This document shows positions 1-8,893 of a DNA stretch of 64,000 bases, in pieces. Below the pieces are notes generated by a model that made no database searches, was not told the DNA's origin, and saw nothing but the letters and a program-made list of their open reading frames with translations. Origin of the DNA: SZUA-430 sp040381215 (GTDB lineage: Bacteria; Pseudomonadota; Alphaproteobacteria; Micropepsales; Micropepsaceae); NCBI GenBank assembly GCA_040381215.1, contig JBEIHO010000002.1, forward strand, positions 44,851-108,850, written 5' to 3'. The stretch's first letter is position 1; every line of letters begins with the position of its first letter. The position numbers and the translations under genes are program-made.

Positions 1-1419
1 TATGACAAGCATGACGGTTTGGGCCTTGCGGCCCTTGTGCGGCGGGGAGACGTGAGCGCTGCCGAAGTGCTCGAGGCTGCAATCGCGCGTGTCGAGCGAC
101 ACAACGGAACGCTCAACGCCGTCGTGCACAAGGCCTATGACCTTGCGCGCGCCGAGGTGCGCGGGCGCCTGCCCGAAGGACCGTTTCATGGTGTCCCCTT
201 CCTGATCAAGGACCTCGGCCTCGAGGTCAAGGGCATGCCGCGCACGGATGGCACGCATTTCCGGACCGATGAGCCCGACGCGCGCGACGGACTGCTGACC
301 CAGCGTTTCCGTCAGTCCGGGGCGGTGCTGTTCGGCAAGACCAACACGCCGGAATTCGGCATCACGGGCACGACGGAAAGCCAGCGGCTGAAGCCGTCGC
401 GCAATCCGTGGAACCCGGAGCACATCACGGGTGGTTCGTCGGGCGGGGCCGCGGCGGCCGTTGCCGCCGGCATTGTGCCGCTGGCGAACGCTTCGGACGG
501 CCTCGGCTCCATCCGCATTCCTGCGGCGTGCTGCGGCCTCGTCGGCATGAAGGTCACGCAATATCGTGTCCCGATGGGCCCCAGCCATGATGCCGACATC
601 GCGCATGGCTATGCGGTGCACCACGTGGTCTCGCGCACGGTCCGGGATTCGGCTGCCATGCTCGACTGCATTGACAAGCCGGAAGCCGATACGCCCTTCC
701 CTGCCCCGCCCAAGGCGCGGGCGTTCCTGCATGAGGTGAGTGCCGCTCCCGGACGCCTGCGCATCCGGTTCACCGACGAGACCCCGGCCGGGCAGCCGGT
801 TCACCCCGAGATCGCCGCGGCCCTGCGGCAGACGGCTCGCAATCTCGAGGCGCTGGGGCACCACGTCGAGGAAAAGGGTCTCGGCATCAACTACCGCAAG
901 CTCTATGCGGCGAGCACGGCCGTGCTTGCGGCCAATTTCGCCTATTCCATGCGCGAGCGGGTCAAGGCGATGGGTCGCGAACCGCGGCCCGAGGACCTCG
1001 AGGCGCTGACCTGGCGGAACTGGAAGGGCGGCGACATGGTTCCCGGGCATGAGGCGTTGCGCGGGTGGCAGACACTGAAGGCCATGACGCGCGAGATCTA
1101 TGCGGCATTCACGCAATTCGATGTGCTTCTGACGCCGGTGCTGTCGACGCCGGTTCCCAAGGTGGGGTTCATCGATCCCGTCAGGCTGGAGCCCCGCGAG
1201 GTCGACAAGCGCCAGGCACAGACTTTCGGGTTCACCCCGCCGTTCAACATGACGGGGCAGCCATCCCTTTCTCTGCCGCTGGCGCACTCGGCAGACGGAT
1301 TGCCCATCGGCATGATGTTCACGGGGCGCTGGGGTGACGAGGCGACGCTCTATCGGCTGGCAGGCCAGCTCGAGCAGGCGCATCCGTGGATCCAGCGCAA
1401 GCCGGCGGTGTGGGGGTAG
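1..1419 (+). CDS. Amidase-signature family amidase (5' end outside window)
   Basis: Amidase-signature enzymes hydrolyse amide bonds with a Ser-cisSer-Lys triad. The triad is visible: Lys in LIKDLG (codon at 208), Ser in the GGSSGG loop (from 430) and Ser in DGLGSIRIP. The reading frame is open to base 1, with residues YDKHDG before the first in-frame TTG at 19, and this matches the usual amidase N-terminus. The gene therefore most likely starts left of the window, and TTG-19 is not a convincing start. The CCGLVGMK stretch after the triad and the overall form resemble 6-aminohexanoate-cyclic-dimer hydrolase and enantioselective amidases, but the substrate cannot be read from sequence. It ends 77 bases before trmFO on the same strand. 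Confidence 0.88.
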   Translation, partial: YDKHDGLGLAALVRRGDVSAAEVLEAAIARVERHNGTLNAVVHKAYDLARAEVRGRLPEGPFHGVPFLIKDLGLEVKGMPRTDGTHFRTDEPDARDGLLTQRFRQSGAVLFGKTNTPEFGITGTTESQRLKPSRNPWNPEHITGGSSGGAAAAVAAGIVPLANASDGLGSIRIPAACCGLVGMKVTQYRVPMGPSHDADIAHGYAVHHVVSRTVRDSAAMLDCIDKPEADTPFPAPPKARAFLHEVSAAPGRLRIRFTDETPAGQPVHPEIAAALRQTARNLEALGHHVEEKGLGINYRKLYAASTAVLAANFAYSMRERVKAMGREPRPEDLEALTWRNWKGGDMVPGHEALRGWQTLKAMTREIYAAFTQFDVLLTPVLSTPVPKVGFIDPVRLEPREVDKRQAQTFGFTPPFNMTGQPSLSLPLAHSADGLPIGMMFTGRWGDEATLYRLAGQLEQAHPWIQRKPAVWG

Positions 1420-1496
1420 TAACGACCCTGCCCTTAGTGCGGGCTCGCATGAAAATGGGTTGATGGGGTGGCGGGGCAGACCTATTGTCCCGCCCC

Positions 1497-2876
1497 ATGA
1501 CAGAGACATTGAAGCCCATTCATGTGGTTGGCGGCGGGCTCGCGGGCTCGGAGGCGGCCTGGCAGATCGCCCAGGCAGGTGTCCCCGTGATCCTTCACGA
1601 GATGCGCCCGCACCGCATGACGGATGCCCATGCGGGACAGGGGCTGGCCGAGCTTGTGTGCTCGAATTCCTTCCGGTCTGATGACTGGGAGAACAACGCC
1701 GTCGGCTTGTTGCACGAGGAGATGCGGCGCACGGGATCGTTGATCATGCGTGCAGCCGACCACCACAAGGTTCCGGCGGGCGGGGCCCTTGCCGTGGACC
1801 GCGACGCGTTCTCGGCCGAAGTCGAGGGCGCGCTGGCGCAACACCCCTTGATCGAGATCGTTCGCGAAGAGGTGACCGGTTTGCCTCGCGCAGAGTGGGA
1901 CAACGTGGTCATCGCGACCGGACCGCTGACATCGGCCCCTCTTGCTGAAGCCGTTCGCCAACTGACGGGGGAGGATTCACTCGCCTTCTTCGATGCGATC
2001 GCGCCCATCGTGCACAAGGACAGCATCGACTTCTCGCGTGCCTGGTTCCAGTCGCGCTATGACAAGGCTGGCCCCGGCGGAGATGGCGCGGACTACATCA
2101 ATTGCGCGATGGATCGCGAACAGTACGAGGCCTTCATCGGGGCGCTGCTGGCGGGCGAGAAGACCGACTTCAAGGAATGGGAGAAGAGTACGCCCTATTT
2201 CGAGGCTTGCCTGCCGATCGAGGTCATGGCCGAGCGCGGGCCCGAGACGCTGCGCTTCGGGCCGATGAAGCCCGTGGGGCTGACCGACCCGCATACGGGA
2301 CGACGTCCCCATGCCGTGGTGCAACTGCGCCAGGACAATGCGCTGGGGACACTTTACAACATGGTCGGCTTCCAGACGAAGCTGAAGCATGGCGAGCAGA
2401 CGCGCATCTTCCGCATGATCCCCGGCCTCGAAGACGCGCAATTTGCGCGCCTGGGCGGATTGCACCGCAACACGTTCATCCAGTCGCCCAAGGTGCTGGA
2501 TGGACAACTGCGATTGAAGGCCCAACCCCGCCTGCGCTTTGCAGGGCAGATGACGGGGGTGGAAGGCTATGTCGAAAGCGCCGCGATCGGGCTTGTCGCC
2601 GGACGCATGGCGGCAGCCGAACGCCGGGGCGGGTTGCTGGTGCCGCCTCCGCGCACGACGGCGCTGGGGGCGCTTGTCAGCCACATCACCGAGGGCGCCG
2701 ACGCGAAGACGTTCCAGCCAATGAACGTCAATTACGGGCTCTTCCCCGACATGGAACCGCCACCGGGCGTCAAGGGCAAGGAGCGCGGGCGGGCGAAGAA
2801 GCAGGCGATGTCACGCCGCGCGCTGGCCGACCTTGCGACCTGGCTCGGCGCGGTCGGGGGAACGCTGGCGGCGTAA
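1497..2876 (+). CDS. trmFO: Methylenetetrahydrofolate-tRNA-(uracil-5-)-methyltransferase TrmFO
   Basis: TrmFO makes ribothymidine-54 in the tRNA T-loop using methylene-THF and FADH2. The N-terminal FAD-binding motif (VVGGGLAGSEAAW) is followed by the family's LVCSNSFRSDD segment, which carries the Cys. The C-terminal GQMTGVEGYVESAA stretch is also typical. Length is about 459 residues, as expected. I chose the ATG at 1497 over an in-frame TTG at 1485 because homologues begin close to the dinucleotide fold. No clear Shine-Dalgarno precedes either. A GC-rich inverted repeat (about 1471-1496) runs up to the ATG, so leaderless or structured initiation is possible. The gene is convergent with the HtpX-like gene, with only 7 bases between stops. 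Confidence 0.93.
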   Translation: MTETLKPIHVVGGGLAGSEAAWQIAQAGVPVILHEMRPHRMTDAHAGQGLAELVCSNSFRSDDWENNAVGLLHEEMRRTGSLIMRAADHHKVPAGGALAVDRDAFSAEVEGALAQHPLIEIVREEVTGLPRAEWDNVVIATGPLTSAPLAEAVRQLTGEDSLAFFDAIAPIVHKDSIDFSRAWFQSRYDKAGPGGDGADYINCAMDREQYEAFIGALLAGEKTDFKEWEKSTPYFEACLPIEVMAERGPETLRFGPMKPVGLTDPHTGRRPHAVVQLRQDNALGTLYNMVGFQTKLKHGEQTRIFRMIPGLEDAQFARLGGLHRNTFIQSPKVLDGQLRLKAQPRLRFAGQMTGVEGYVESAAIGLVAGRMAAAERRGGLLVPPPRTTALGALVSHITEGADAKTFQPMNVNYGLFPDMEPPPGVKGKERGRAKKQAMSRRALADLATWLGAVGGTLAA

Positions 2877-2883
2877 CCACTTC

Positions 2884-3879
2884 TCAGGACTGGGTGACCG
2901 AGGGCTGTGCTTCCTGGCCGCCGGCGACCTCGACCAGCTTCGCCACGCGCCGCTCGATCGACGGATGGGTCGCAAAGAGATCGGCGAACGTATTGCGCTT
3001 GTTGTCGATGCACATTTCCATGATGCCCGAGGGCACGTTCGGCATCTCGGACTTGCCCTCGATCTTGCGCAAGGCGCGGATCATGGCGTCCGGGTTCTTG
3101 GTCAGTTCGACCGAGCCGGCGTCGGCGAGGTATTCGCGCGAGCGCGACAGCGCAAAGCGGATGACCAGCGACAGGAACCAGGCGATTGCGATGATGACGA
3201 GGGCAAGCAGGATCGCTATCAGCCCTCCCCCACCGCCCTTGCGGTTGCCACCCGAGGACGATGCAGGCAAGCGCATATGGCGCAGCGAGCGGAAGAACAT
3301 CTCGCCCACCAGCGTGATGATGCCGGCAATGACGACTGCAACGACCATGAGGCGTACGTCACCATTGCGGATGTGGGTGAGCTCATGGGCAAGGACAGCC
3401 TCGAGCTCGTCGCGGTCGAGCGCCTGCATGAGGCCACGCGTCACGGCGATGCGATACTGCCTGTCGTTCATGCCCGACGCGTAGGCGTTCATCACGTCGG
3501 TCTCGATCACCTGGAGCTTGGGCATCGGGATCCCGCGCGAGATGCAGAGGTTCTCGAGCAGATTGTAGAGATCGGGCTCCTCGTCACGGGTCACATCCCG
3601 CGCGCCGGTCGAGCGATCAATCATCCACTGGTGGAAGCGGTAGCCGGCGAGGGCCCACAGCGCCGTGGCGAGTGTGGCAAAGGGGAACAACCAGAGGAAC
3701 TGCCAAACCGTCTCGGACAGGATGGCGTCGATGCCCTGGTCACCGATCATCAAGCCGTTGATCGCCAGCGTGAAGGCGAAGACCAGCAGGTAAACCAGAA
3801 AGAACAGGCCCACGATCAGGATCGCGGACCTGGTCCTGTTGGAGCGAATGTGGCCATAGAGGCCGTAGGCTGCGCTCAT
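2884..3879 (-). CDS. M48-family membrane zinc metalloprotease, HtpX-like
   Basis: This 331-residue integral membrane protease has the zinc motif HELTH in VLAHELTHIRNGDV, preceded by the helix that packs on it. There is a strongly hydrophobic segment near residues 18-40, another near 60-90, and two more after the active site, one of them following a Gly-rich linker. It belongs with HtpX-type proteases, which cut misfolded inner-membrane proteins. It lies directly downstream of lemA (26 bases) on the same strand, and LemA plus HtpX-like protease is a common bacterial pairing. Stress control is likely by analogy, but no heat-shock promoter is evident. Confidence 0.88.
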   Translation of the reverse strand: MSAAYGLYGHIRSNRTRSAILIVGLFFLVYLLVFAFTLAINGLMIGDQGIDAILSETVWQFLWLFPFATLATALWALAGYRFHQWMIDRSTGARDVTRDEEPDLYNLLENLCISRGIPMPKLQVIETDVMNAYASGMNDRQYRIAVTRGLMQALDRDELEAVLAHELTHIRNGDVRLMVVAVVIAGIITLVGEMFFRSLRHMRLPASSSGGNRKGGGGGLIAILLALVIIAIAWFLSLVIRFALSRSREYLADAGSVELTKNPDAMIRALRKIEGKSEMPNVPSGIMEMCIDNKRNTFADLFATHPSIERRVAKLVEVAGGQEAQPSVTQS

Positions 3880-3905
3880 CCGGAGGGGTTGCTTCCGCCT
3901 CGAGG

Positions 3906-4475
3906 TCAGAACTTGACCTGGGGCGCGGTGTCGAGCGTCTTGCGGTCAGCGTCGCCTACGTCGAAGAACTCCTTCGGGGCAAAGCCAAGCGAGCGGGCGA
4001 ACAACACCGCGGGAAACGACTCGATCGCCGTATTCAGCTCCGAGACCGCGTTATTGAAGAAGCGACGCGCAGCCGAGAGCTTGTTCTCGACATCGCCGAG
4101 ATCGCGCTGCAGCTGCTGGAAGTTGGCGCTGGCCTTCAGGTCGGGATACGCCTCGGACAGGGCGAAGAGCTGCCGCAGGGCGCCCGAGAGCATGTTCTCG
4201 GCCTGGGCCTGGGCGGCCGGGCCATGGGCGGACATTGCCGAGTTGCGGGCCTGAACGACGGCATCGAACGTCGTCTTCTCGTGGCTGGCGTAGCCCTTGA
4301 CCGTCTCCACCAGGTTCGGGATCAGGTCGTGACGCTGCTTGAGCTGGACGTCGATGTCGGCAAAGGACTGGTTCGCGCGCTGCCGCAGCGCAACAAGACC
4401 GTTGTAGATCGCGATGATCCACAGCACGAGCAGGACGATCACGCCCAGCACAACCCACAATCCGTAACCTTCCAT
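3906..4475 (-). CDS. LemA family membrane protein
   Basis: LemA proteins have one N-terminal membrane helix followed by a long alpha-helical domain. Both are here: a helix at about residues 5-25 (GLWVVLGVIVLLVLW) and the diagnostic downstream segment with YNGLV, DIDVQLKQRHDLIPNLVETVKGY. I set the start at the ATG at 4475, which is preceded by AGGAG at good spacing (GAGGAGCGGACAGG); a longer reading to 4517 adds an unconvincing N-terminus. It is the first gene of a two-gene unit with the HtpX-like protease. The biochemical role of LemA is not settled in the literature. Confidence 0.9.
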   Translation of the reverse strand: MEGYGLWVVLGVIVLLVLWIIAIYNGLVALRQRANQSFADIDVQLKQRHDLIPNLVETVKGYASHEKTTFDAVVQARNSAMSAHGPAAQAQAENMLSGALRQLFALSEAYPDLKASANFQQLQRDLGDVENKLSAARRFFNNAVSELNTAIESFPAVLFARSLGFAPKEFFDVGDADRKTLDTAPQVKF

Positions 4476-4608
4476 CCTGTCCGCTCCTCTGCGACTCACG
4501 GGGCCTAAGCCATCCATGACAGCCTATCATGGCCGATTAACAGGAAACTAAATGGGGGTTTGCGGGCTTAACACAAGTGATCTGGCGCACAGACGGTAAA
4601 CGGGGCGG

Positions 4609-5259
4609 TCAATCCTCTGGCGTCAGGGCCCTGGCGATGAAACGGGTCAGGTTCCTGACCAGGGCGGTCTTCGCGTGGCCGCGCTCGAAAGATGCAAGGG
4701 ATGCCTGGTGGATGGCACCCACCACCGCCTGCCCGATGACGGCATAGTCATATCCGCGCGCGACCAGTCCCTGGCGTGCCTGCTGCCTGAGGCGATCGCC
4801 CCATTCCTGCCCCCAACGCTCGAGGATCGAGCCTCCGTTTCCGGATGTGGCGATGACCGCCTCGTTCGACAGAACGCTGACAAGCACTCCGGGGTGCCGC
4901 TCGGCATAGTCATAGATGGCAAGAAGGATCGCCTCGACGAGACCAGGCAGGTCGCTGGCAGCTGACGCATTGCCGAGGATAGCCGTATCGATCTCGGCCC
5001 GTGCTTCTTCAACGAACGCCATGAAACAAGCCTGCTTGTCCTTGAAGTGCAGATAGAACGTGCCGTGTCCGAGGCCTGCTGCGCGCGAGATGTCCTGGGG
5101 CCGCGTTGCGTGATAGCCACGCTCGACAAACATGGCTCTTGCCGCTGCCAGCAGCCGCTGCCGGCTTGCCGGTTGGCGAGTTGCTGCCCTGCCCTTCGGC
5201 TTACTTGAAGTTGTGGTCTTCGACACCATCGGCGATGCTTGGTTCAGGCTGGTCGCCAT
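4609..5259 (-). CDS. TetR-family transcriptional regulator
   Basis: The N-terminal helix-turn-helix is clear: SRQRLLAAARAMFVERGYH, then DISRAAGLGHGTFYLHFKDK, the classical TetR recognition helix. The C-terminal ligand domain is poorly conserved, so the inducer cannot be predicted. I place the start at the ATG at 5259 (MATSLNQ); a longer open frame to 5364 runs through sequence without family resemblance. It sits alone, upstream of lemA on the same strand but separated from it by about 130 bases. The closest divergent gene is beyond the DUF2336 gene, so the regulated target is not obvious. Confidence 0.88.
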   Translation of the reverse strand: MATSLNQASPMVSKTTTSSKPKGRAATRQPASRQRLLAAARAMFVERGYHATRPQDISRAAGLGHGTFYLHFKDKQACFMAFVEEARAEIDTAILGNASAASDLPGLVEAILLAIYDYAERHPGVLVSVLSNEAVIATSGNGGSILERWGQEWGDRLRQQARQGLVARGYDYAVIGQAVVGAIHQASLASFERGHAKTALVRNLTRFIARALTPED

Positions 5260-5483
5260 GTCAATCGTCGCACGGCGGCAGCTGAGGGTTCGACGCGCCC
5301 GACAAACGGCACTCGCGTCGCGATGAAAATGGTCTCTCGGTCCCACCCGATGCCATGGTGTCACCTTGATGCAACGTCGGCAGCGCTAAGTGCGGAGGGG
5401 GGCTTTCGCGTTCAACCCGCGGAGGTAAAAGTAGCCTCGAGATTCTCGATCGAAGAGATTTTATCGCGTTCGAGGGGAGAAGA

Positions 5484-5515
5484 AGGCCCTGCCTGTTGCG
5501 TCCAGGCGGGGCCTT
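5484..5515 (-). terminator. GC-rich hairpin 3' of the DUF2336 gene
   Basis: An inverted repeat, AGGCCCTGCCTG paired with CAGGCGGGGCCT around a 7-base loop, begins 22 bases after the DUF2336 stop codon. On the minus strand it is followed by a pyrimidine-rich tract (CCTTCTTCTCCCC) rather than a clean T-run, so intrinsic termination is probable but not certain. Confidence 0.6.
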
Positions 5516-5537
5516 TCGATTCTGGGCTGACGAGATG

Positions 5538-6677
5538 TCAGGCGGCTTCCAGCTGCCTGAGCTTGCCCAGGAGATAATCGAGATCCGCTGGATCGATATC
5601 CTGAAACTGGGTCAGGACCCGCTCGATGACGCGCCGGGCGAAACGCTCGCGATCATGCGGCTCGCCGTCCATCCTCGTCTCGCCGATAACATCGACCGCC
5701 ACGCGAAACGCCGGAAACAGCGCCTCGGGGAACGAACATTTCGCATAAAGCGCCTTGAGACCGCGCTTGCCCGCATCGTGGATCAGGATGCTCGCCTTGT
5801 CCGACGTTGTTCCGGCAATCTCGGCCATGGCTTCTTCCACGAATTCGATGTCGCCCGTGCAGAGCGCGCGCAGGACAAGCGAGGGCGTCAACCGGCCATT
5901 GGCGTGAAGTTGCTGGACGAGGGCACGGGTGTCCTCGCCTGGCGACGTGCCCGAGATCAGTTCAACCGTGGCACGCTCCCGCGCTTCGAGGATGATTTCG
6001 CTGGCGACATGCGCCGGCAGGCCATGCCGGGCCGCGAGTGTGAGTTTCAGTTTCTCGGATACGAGAGATACCAGCCGCTCCGCGATGGTCACGGGCAACT
6101 GCTCGCGCTCGACCATCGAGGCCTTGACCGTCTCGAACTTGCCAAAACGGTCCAGTGTCGTCTGCAGGACCGCGTCAGAGAGGATTGCTCCCTTGTTGCC
6201 AACCAATGTGGTGACCGCGGCTGCATTGCCGGTATCGACAATCGCTGCCGCAAGGGTGGCGCTGACGCTTGGCCGTCGCGCAATGGCTACCTGCTTGGGG
6301 CCATTGCCATCCGCCAGAATGAGGATCAGGTCATCGTCCGAGAGGACGGGGGTATGCTCGAGAACAGGCACGGCAACCGATACGTCGTCGCGTGCAAGCT
6401 TGAGGGCGATGTCATGGGGAAGGTGCCGCGAGGCCTTCATCGCCTCGGCAACCGCGCGGCGCACGCTGAGTTCGGCGTCCGATGCCAGCGTACGCATGAT
6501 ATCAAGCGCGAGCTGCAACTCCTGAGGGGTCAGCCTCGCGCTGTCGATATCGATGCTCATCTGGCCAAGAATGCGGGCGCGCTGCTCCGCAGCAGGGTTC
6601 TCTAGCAGCAGCGCGACGTCTCGTGCGCTCAGCCCCATTTTTCTTTCCGGATTGCCGCTGATATTATCTGCCACCAT
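5538..6677 (-). CDS. DUF2336 domain-containing protein
   Basis: This 379-residue soluble protein is made of helical HEAT-like repeats and shows typical DUF2336 segments: VRRAVAEA, LPHDIALKLARDD, SVAVPVLEHTPVLSDDDL, and then IARRPSVSATLAAAIVDTG. DUF2336 proteins are common in Alphaproteobacteria and usually lack a known function; some family members act in flagellar or cell-cycle settings. No signal peptide or membrane helix is seen. It is divergent from the Rsm22-like gene, with 36 bases between starts, so promoters overlap. The ATG at 6677 is the first in-frame start; a second at codon 14 (MGLSARD) is an alternative. Confidence 0.85.
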   Translation of the reverse strand: MVADNISGNPERKMGLSARDVALLLENPAAEQRARILGQMSIDIDSARLTPQELQLALDIMRTLASDAELSVRRAVAEAMKASRHLPHDIALKLARDDVSVAVPVLEHTPVLSDDDLILILADGNGPKQVAIARRPSVSATLAAAIVDTGNAAAVTTLVGNKGAILSDAVLQTTLDRFGKFETVKASMVEREQLPVTIAERLVSLVSEKLKLTLAARHGLPAHVASEIILEARERATVELISGTSPGEDTRALVQQLHANGRLTPSLVLRALCTGDIEFVEEAMAEIAGTTSDKASILIHDAGKRGLKALYAKCSFPEALFPAFRVAVDVIGETRMDGEPHDRERFARRVIERVLTQFQDIDPADLDYLLGKLRQLEAA

Positions 6678-6713
6678 GAACAGATATTAGCCAAGCCGGG
6701 TTAAGACACCGTT

Positions 6714-7673
6714 ATGCCCTTCGATCCGCCGCCACCGCTGGCAACAGCCCTAGCAAACGAAACGGGCGCGCATGCCAGGGCCCGCCTGCAGGCCGCGGCG
6801 GAGAGCCTGTCGGAACGTTACCGGTCGGGGCGCTCGATCCCGGTAACCCTGTCCCCGCAGGAGCGCGCGGCCTATCTGGCGGTGCGCTTCCCTTCCACCT
6901 ACGCCATCTCTGCGCAGGTCGTTGCGCAGGTCCTGGACCGCGTGGATCCGGGAACAATCAATACCGTGCTTGACGCCGGCGCTGGCCCTGGGACGTCCAG
7001 CCTTGCACTTTCCGCGCGGATCCCCGGGTTACGCACGACCTTGCTCGAGCGTGATGCGGGCTGGGGCAGCGCGGCGTTGAACCTTGCGCATAGCGTCGGC
7101 CTGGAAGCCCGTTTCGTGCAGGGAAACCTCACCGCCTTGCAGGGTATCGGATCGCACGATGCCGTGTTCGCCAGCCACGTGCTGAACGAGCTTGCGCCAG
7201 AGACGCGCAAGGCCGTGGCAAGCGACCTCTGGGCCGCAACGGGCAAGCTGCTGGTCATCATCGAGCCGGGAACCCCGGCAGGCTTTGCCTCGGTCCGTAT
7301 GGTGCGCGATGCCATCCTGTCCCTCGGGGGGTATCCGGTTGCGCCTTGCACGCATGCACTTGCCTGCCCGGTGCAGGGTGATGACTGGTGTCATTTCGAC
7401 GTTCAGGTCGAGCGGACGGCGCTGCACCGTGCTGTAAAATCGGGGTCGCTGTCGCATGAAAGCGCGAAGTTCAGCTATGTGGCGCTGGTGCGGACGGCAC
7501 CACCGGAAACCACGGCCGGCCGTATCGTGCGCCGTCCGATTCGCGCCAGCGGGCATGCCCATTTCGACCTCTGCCGCGATGGGCGGATCGAGCGCGTGAC
7601 GGTGTCACGCAAGCAGGGTGACACGTGGCGACGCGCCCGCGATGCCGCGTGGGGCGACCTGCTGGACGGCTAG
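6714..7673 (+). CDS. Rsm22-like small-ribosomal-subunit methyltransferase
   Basis: Rsm22 proteins are SAM-dependent-methyltransferase-fold proteins linked to the small ribosomal subunit, best known in mitochondria and also widespread in Alphaproteobacteria. The SAM-binding motif I is VLDAGAGPGTSSLAL (about residues 84-98). It is preceded by the family's YLAVRFPSTYAI segment and followed by SHVLNEL and the LLVIIEPGTPAGF motif. A CPVQGDDWCHF segment with Cys residues is also family-typical. Length is 319 residues. Its TAG stop shares the tetranucleotide CTAG with the stop of the convergent MFS gene. Whether it methylates rRNA or is a structural or assembly factor is unknown here. Confidence 0.85.
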   Translation: MPFDPPPPLATALANETGAHARARLQAAAESLSERYRSGRSIPVTLSPQERAAYLAVRFPSTYAISAQVVAQVLDRVDPGTINTVLDAGAGPGTSSLALSARIPGLRTTLLERDAGWGSAALNLAHSVGLEARFVQGNLTALQGIGSHDAVFASHVLNELAPETRKAVASDLWAATGKLLVIIEPGTPAGFASVRMVRDAILSLGGYPVAPCTHALACPVQGDDWCHFDVQVERTALHRAVKSGSLSHESAKFSYVALVRTAPPETTAGRIVRRPIRASGHAHFDLCRDGRIERVTVSRKQGDTWRRARDAAWGDLLDG

Positions 7674-8815
7674 GTCCGGGGTTCCCGCCGCGATGCGACC
7701 TGACTGAGTGCGGCGAGTGCAAAGAGGCCCTGGGGTATCGCCAGCAGCACGAAGAAGGCCAGTGGACCCCACGTGGCTGTTGCGTTGGCCTGCGCCAGAG
7801 GCGCGACGACGGCGCCGATGTTGAAGAGGATGATCATCCAGGCGGCGGCAGCGGTGCGCTCTTCCTGCCCAAGGACCTCGCTGACCCGTGCCACGCCAAT
7901 CGCATAGAGCGGCAAGGTGGCTGCGCCATAGCCAAGTGCCGCGGCAAACAGGGCCACCCTGCCCTCGCCGACCAGCGGGATCGCGGCCGCGAGGGCGGCG
8001 GCCGCCGTGAGCAGCAAGAGCACGCGGCTGCGATCCATGTGGTCGGCAAGCCAGCCAACGGGCATCTGCACGATCACGCCGCCGGCGACGGCCAGCGCCA
8101 TGAACAGCGACTTGTCGACGTCACTCAACCCCAGCATCTGCAGCGCCGCCGGACCCGCGGCCATCAGCCCCGCCCAGCTGAAGCCTGCCAACGCGATGCA
8201 GGTCGTACCCAGGGGGGAGCGACGTGCGAGCGCGAGGAAGGCGATGTGGCGTGAGGCACCCATGGGGGGATGGGCGGTGCGCCCTGAACGAAAGCAGAGT
8301 GCCGCCAGAGCGATGGCCGCGGCTGACACGAGGAACAGGGTTGCCTCTCCGGCGCTACGGCCAGCCAACAGGAGCTGGCCTGCAGCGAGCCCCGAAAGCT
8401 GGATGAAGATGTAGGCCGAGAAAACGCGCGCGCGGATGCCGTCAGCGATGCTGAGATTGAGCCAGCTTTCCACTGTAACGAACATGCCGGTGATGGCTGC
8501 ACCCGCAAGCATGCGCGTGATGACCCAGATCCACGGGTCGCCGGACACGGCAAAGCCCAGCGTGGTGAATGCGAGGGCCATCGTGAAGGCCGTCGCGGCC
8601 CTGCCGTGCGTGGTGCGCCGGATCAAGAGGGGCGTCAGGGCGGCACCCACCATGCTGCCGGCAAAGAAGGCCGACAAGATCATGCCCTGCAGTAACGGCG
8701 GATAGCCCCGTGCCTCGCCCGCGATGCTGACAAGCGAGCCCGTGAGCCCGTTGCCAAGCTGTATCAGCAACAGGGCCACGAAGACTGGCCACCAGGTCCT
8801 TAAGATTGCCGACAT
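7670..8815 (-). CDS. Major facilitator superfamily transporter (YcaD-like)
   Basis: A 12-helix carrier of about 381 residues. The first helix (VFVALLLIQLGNGLTGSLVSI), the RRTTHGRAA loop between helices 2 and 3 and the VESWLNLSIADG segment resemble YcaD-type MFS proteins, whose substrates are not known. I start it at the ATG at 8815 (MSAILRTWW); a longer frame reaches a TTG at 8875, with hydrophilic residues that do not look like carrier sequence. It is convergent with the Rsm22-like gene, stop codons overlapping. It is separated by 78 bases from the transglycosylase gene on the same strand. Confidence 0.85.
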   Translation of the reverse strand: MSAILRTWWPVFVALLLIQLGNGLTGSLVSIAGEARGYPPLLQGMILSAFFAGSMVGAALTPLLIRRTTHGRAATAFTMALAFTTLGFAVSGDPWIWVITRMLAGAAITGMFVTVESWLNLSIADGIRARVFSAYIFIQLSGLAAGQLLLAGRSAGEATLFLVSAAAIALAALCFRSGRTAHPPMGASRHIAFLALARRSPLGTTCIALAGFSWAGLMAAGPAALQMLGLSDVDKSLFMALAVAGGVIVQMPVGWLADHMDRSRVLLLLTAAAALAAAIPLVGEGRVALFAAALGYGAATLPLYAIGVARVSEVLGQEERTAAAAWMIILFNIGAVVAPLAQANATATWGPLAFFVLLAIPQGLFALAALSQVASRREPRT

Positions 8816-8893
8816 TGTTCCGTTCGTGCGCTCCGCTTCTTTTGGCGGAGTGGCCCCGCGGGGACCATGCAGCAAGACGTCGCTTGTTGCGCC

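Noticed and set aside
2833..4254. A 473-codon plus-strand frame opposite the HtpX-like and LemA genes
   Set aside because: No family sequence; it crosses two real genes in reverse.
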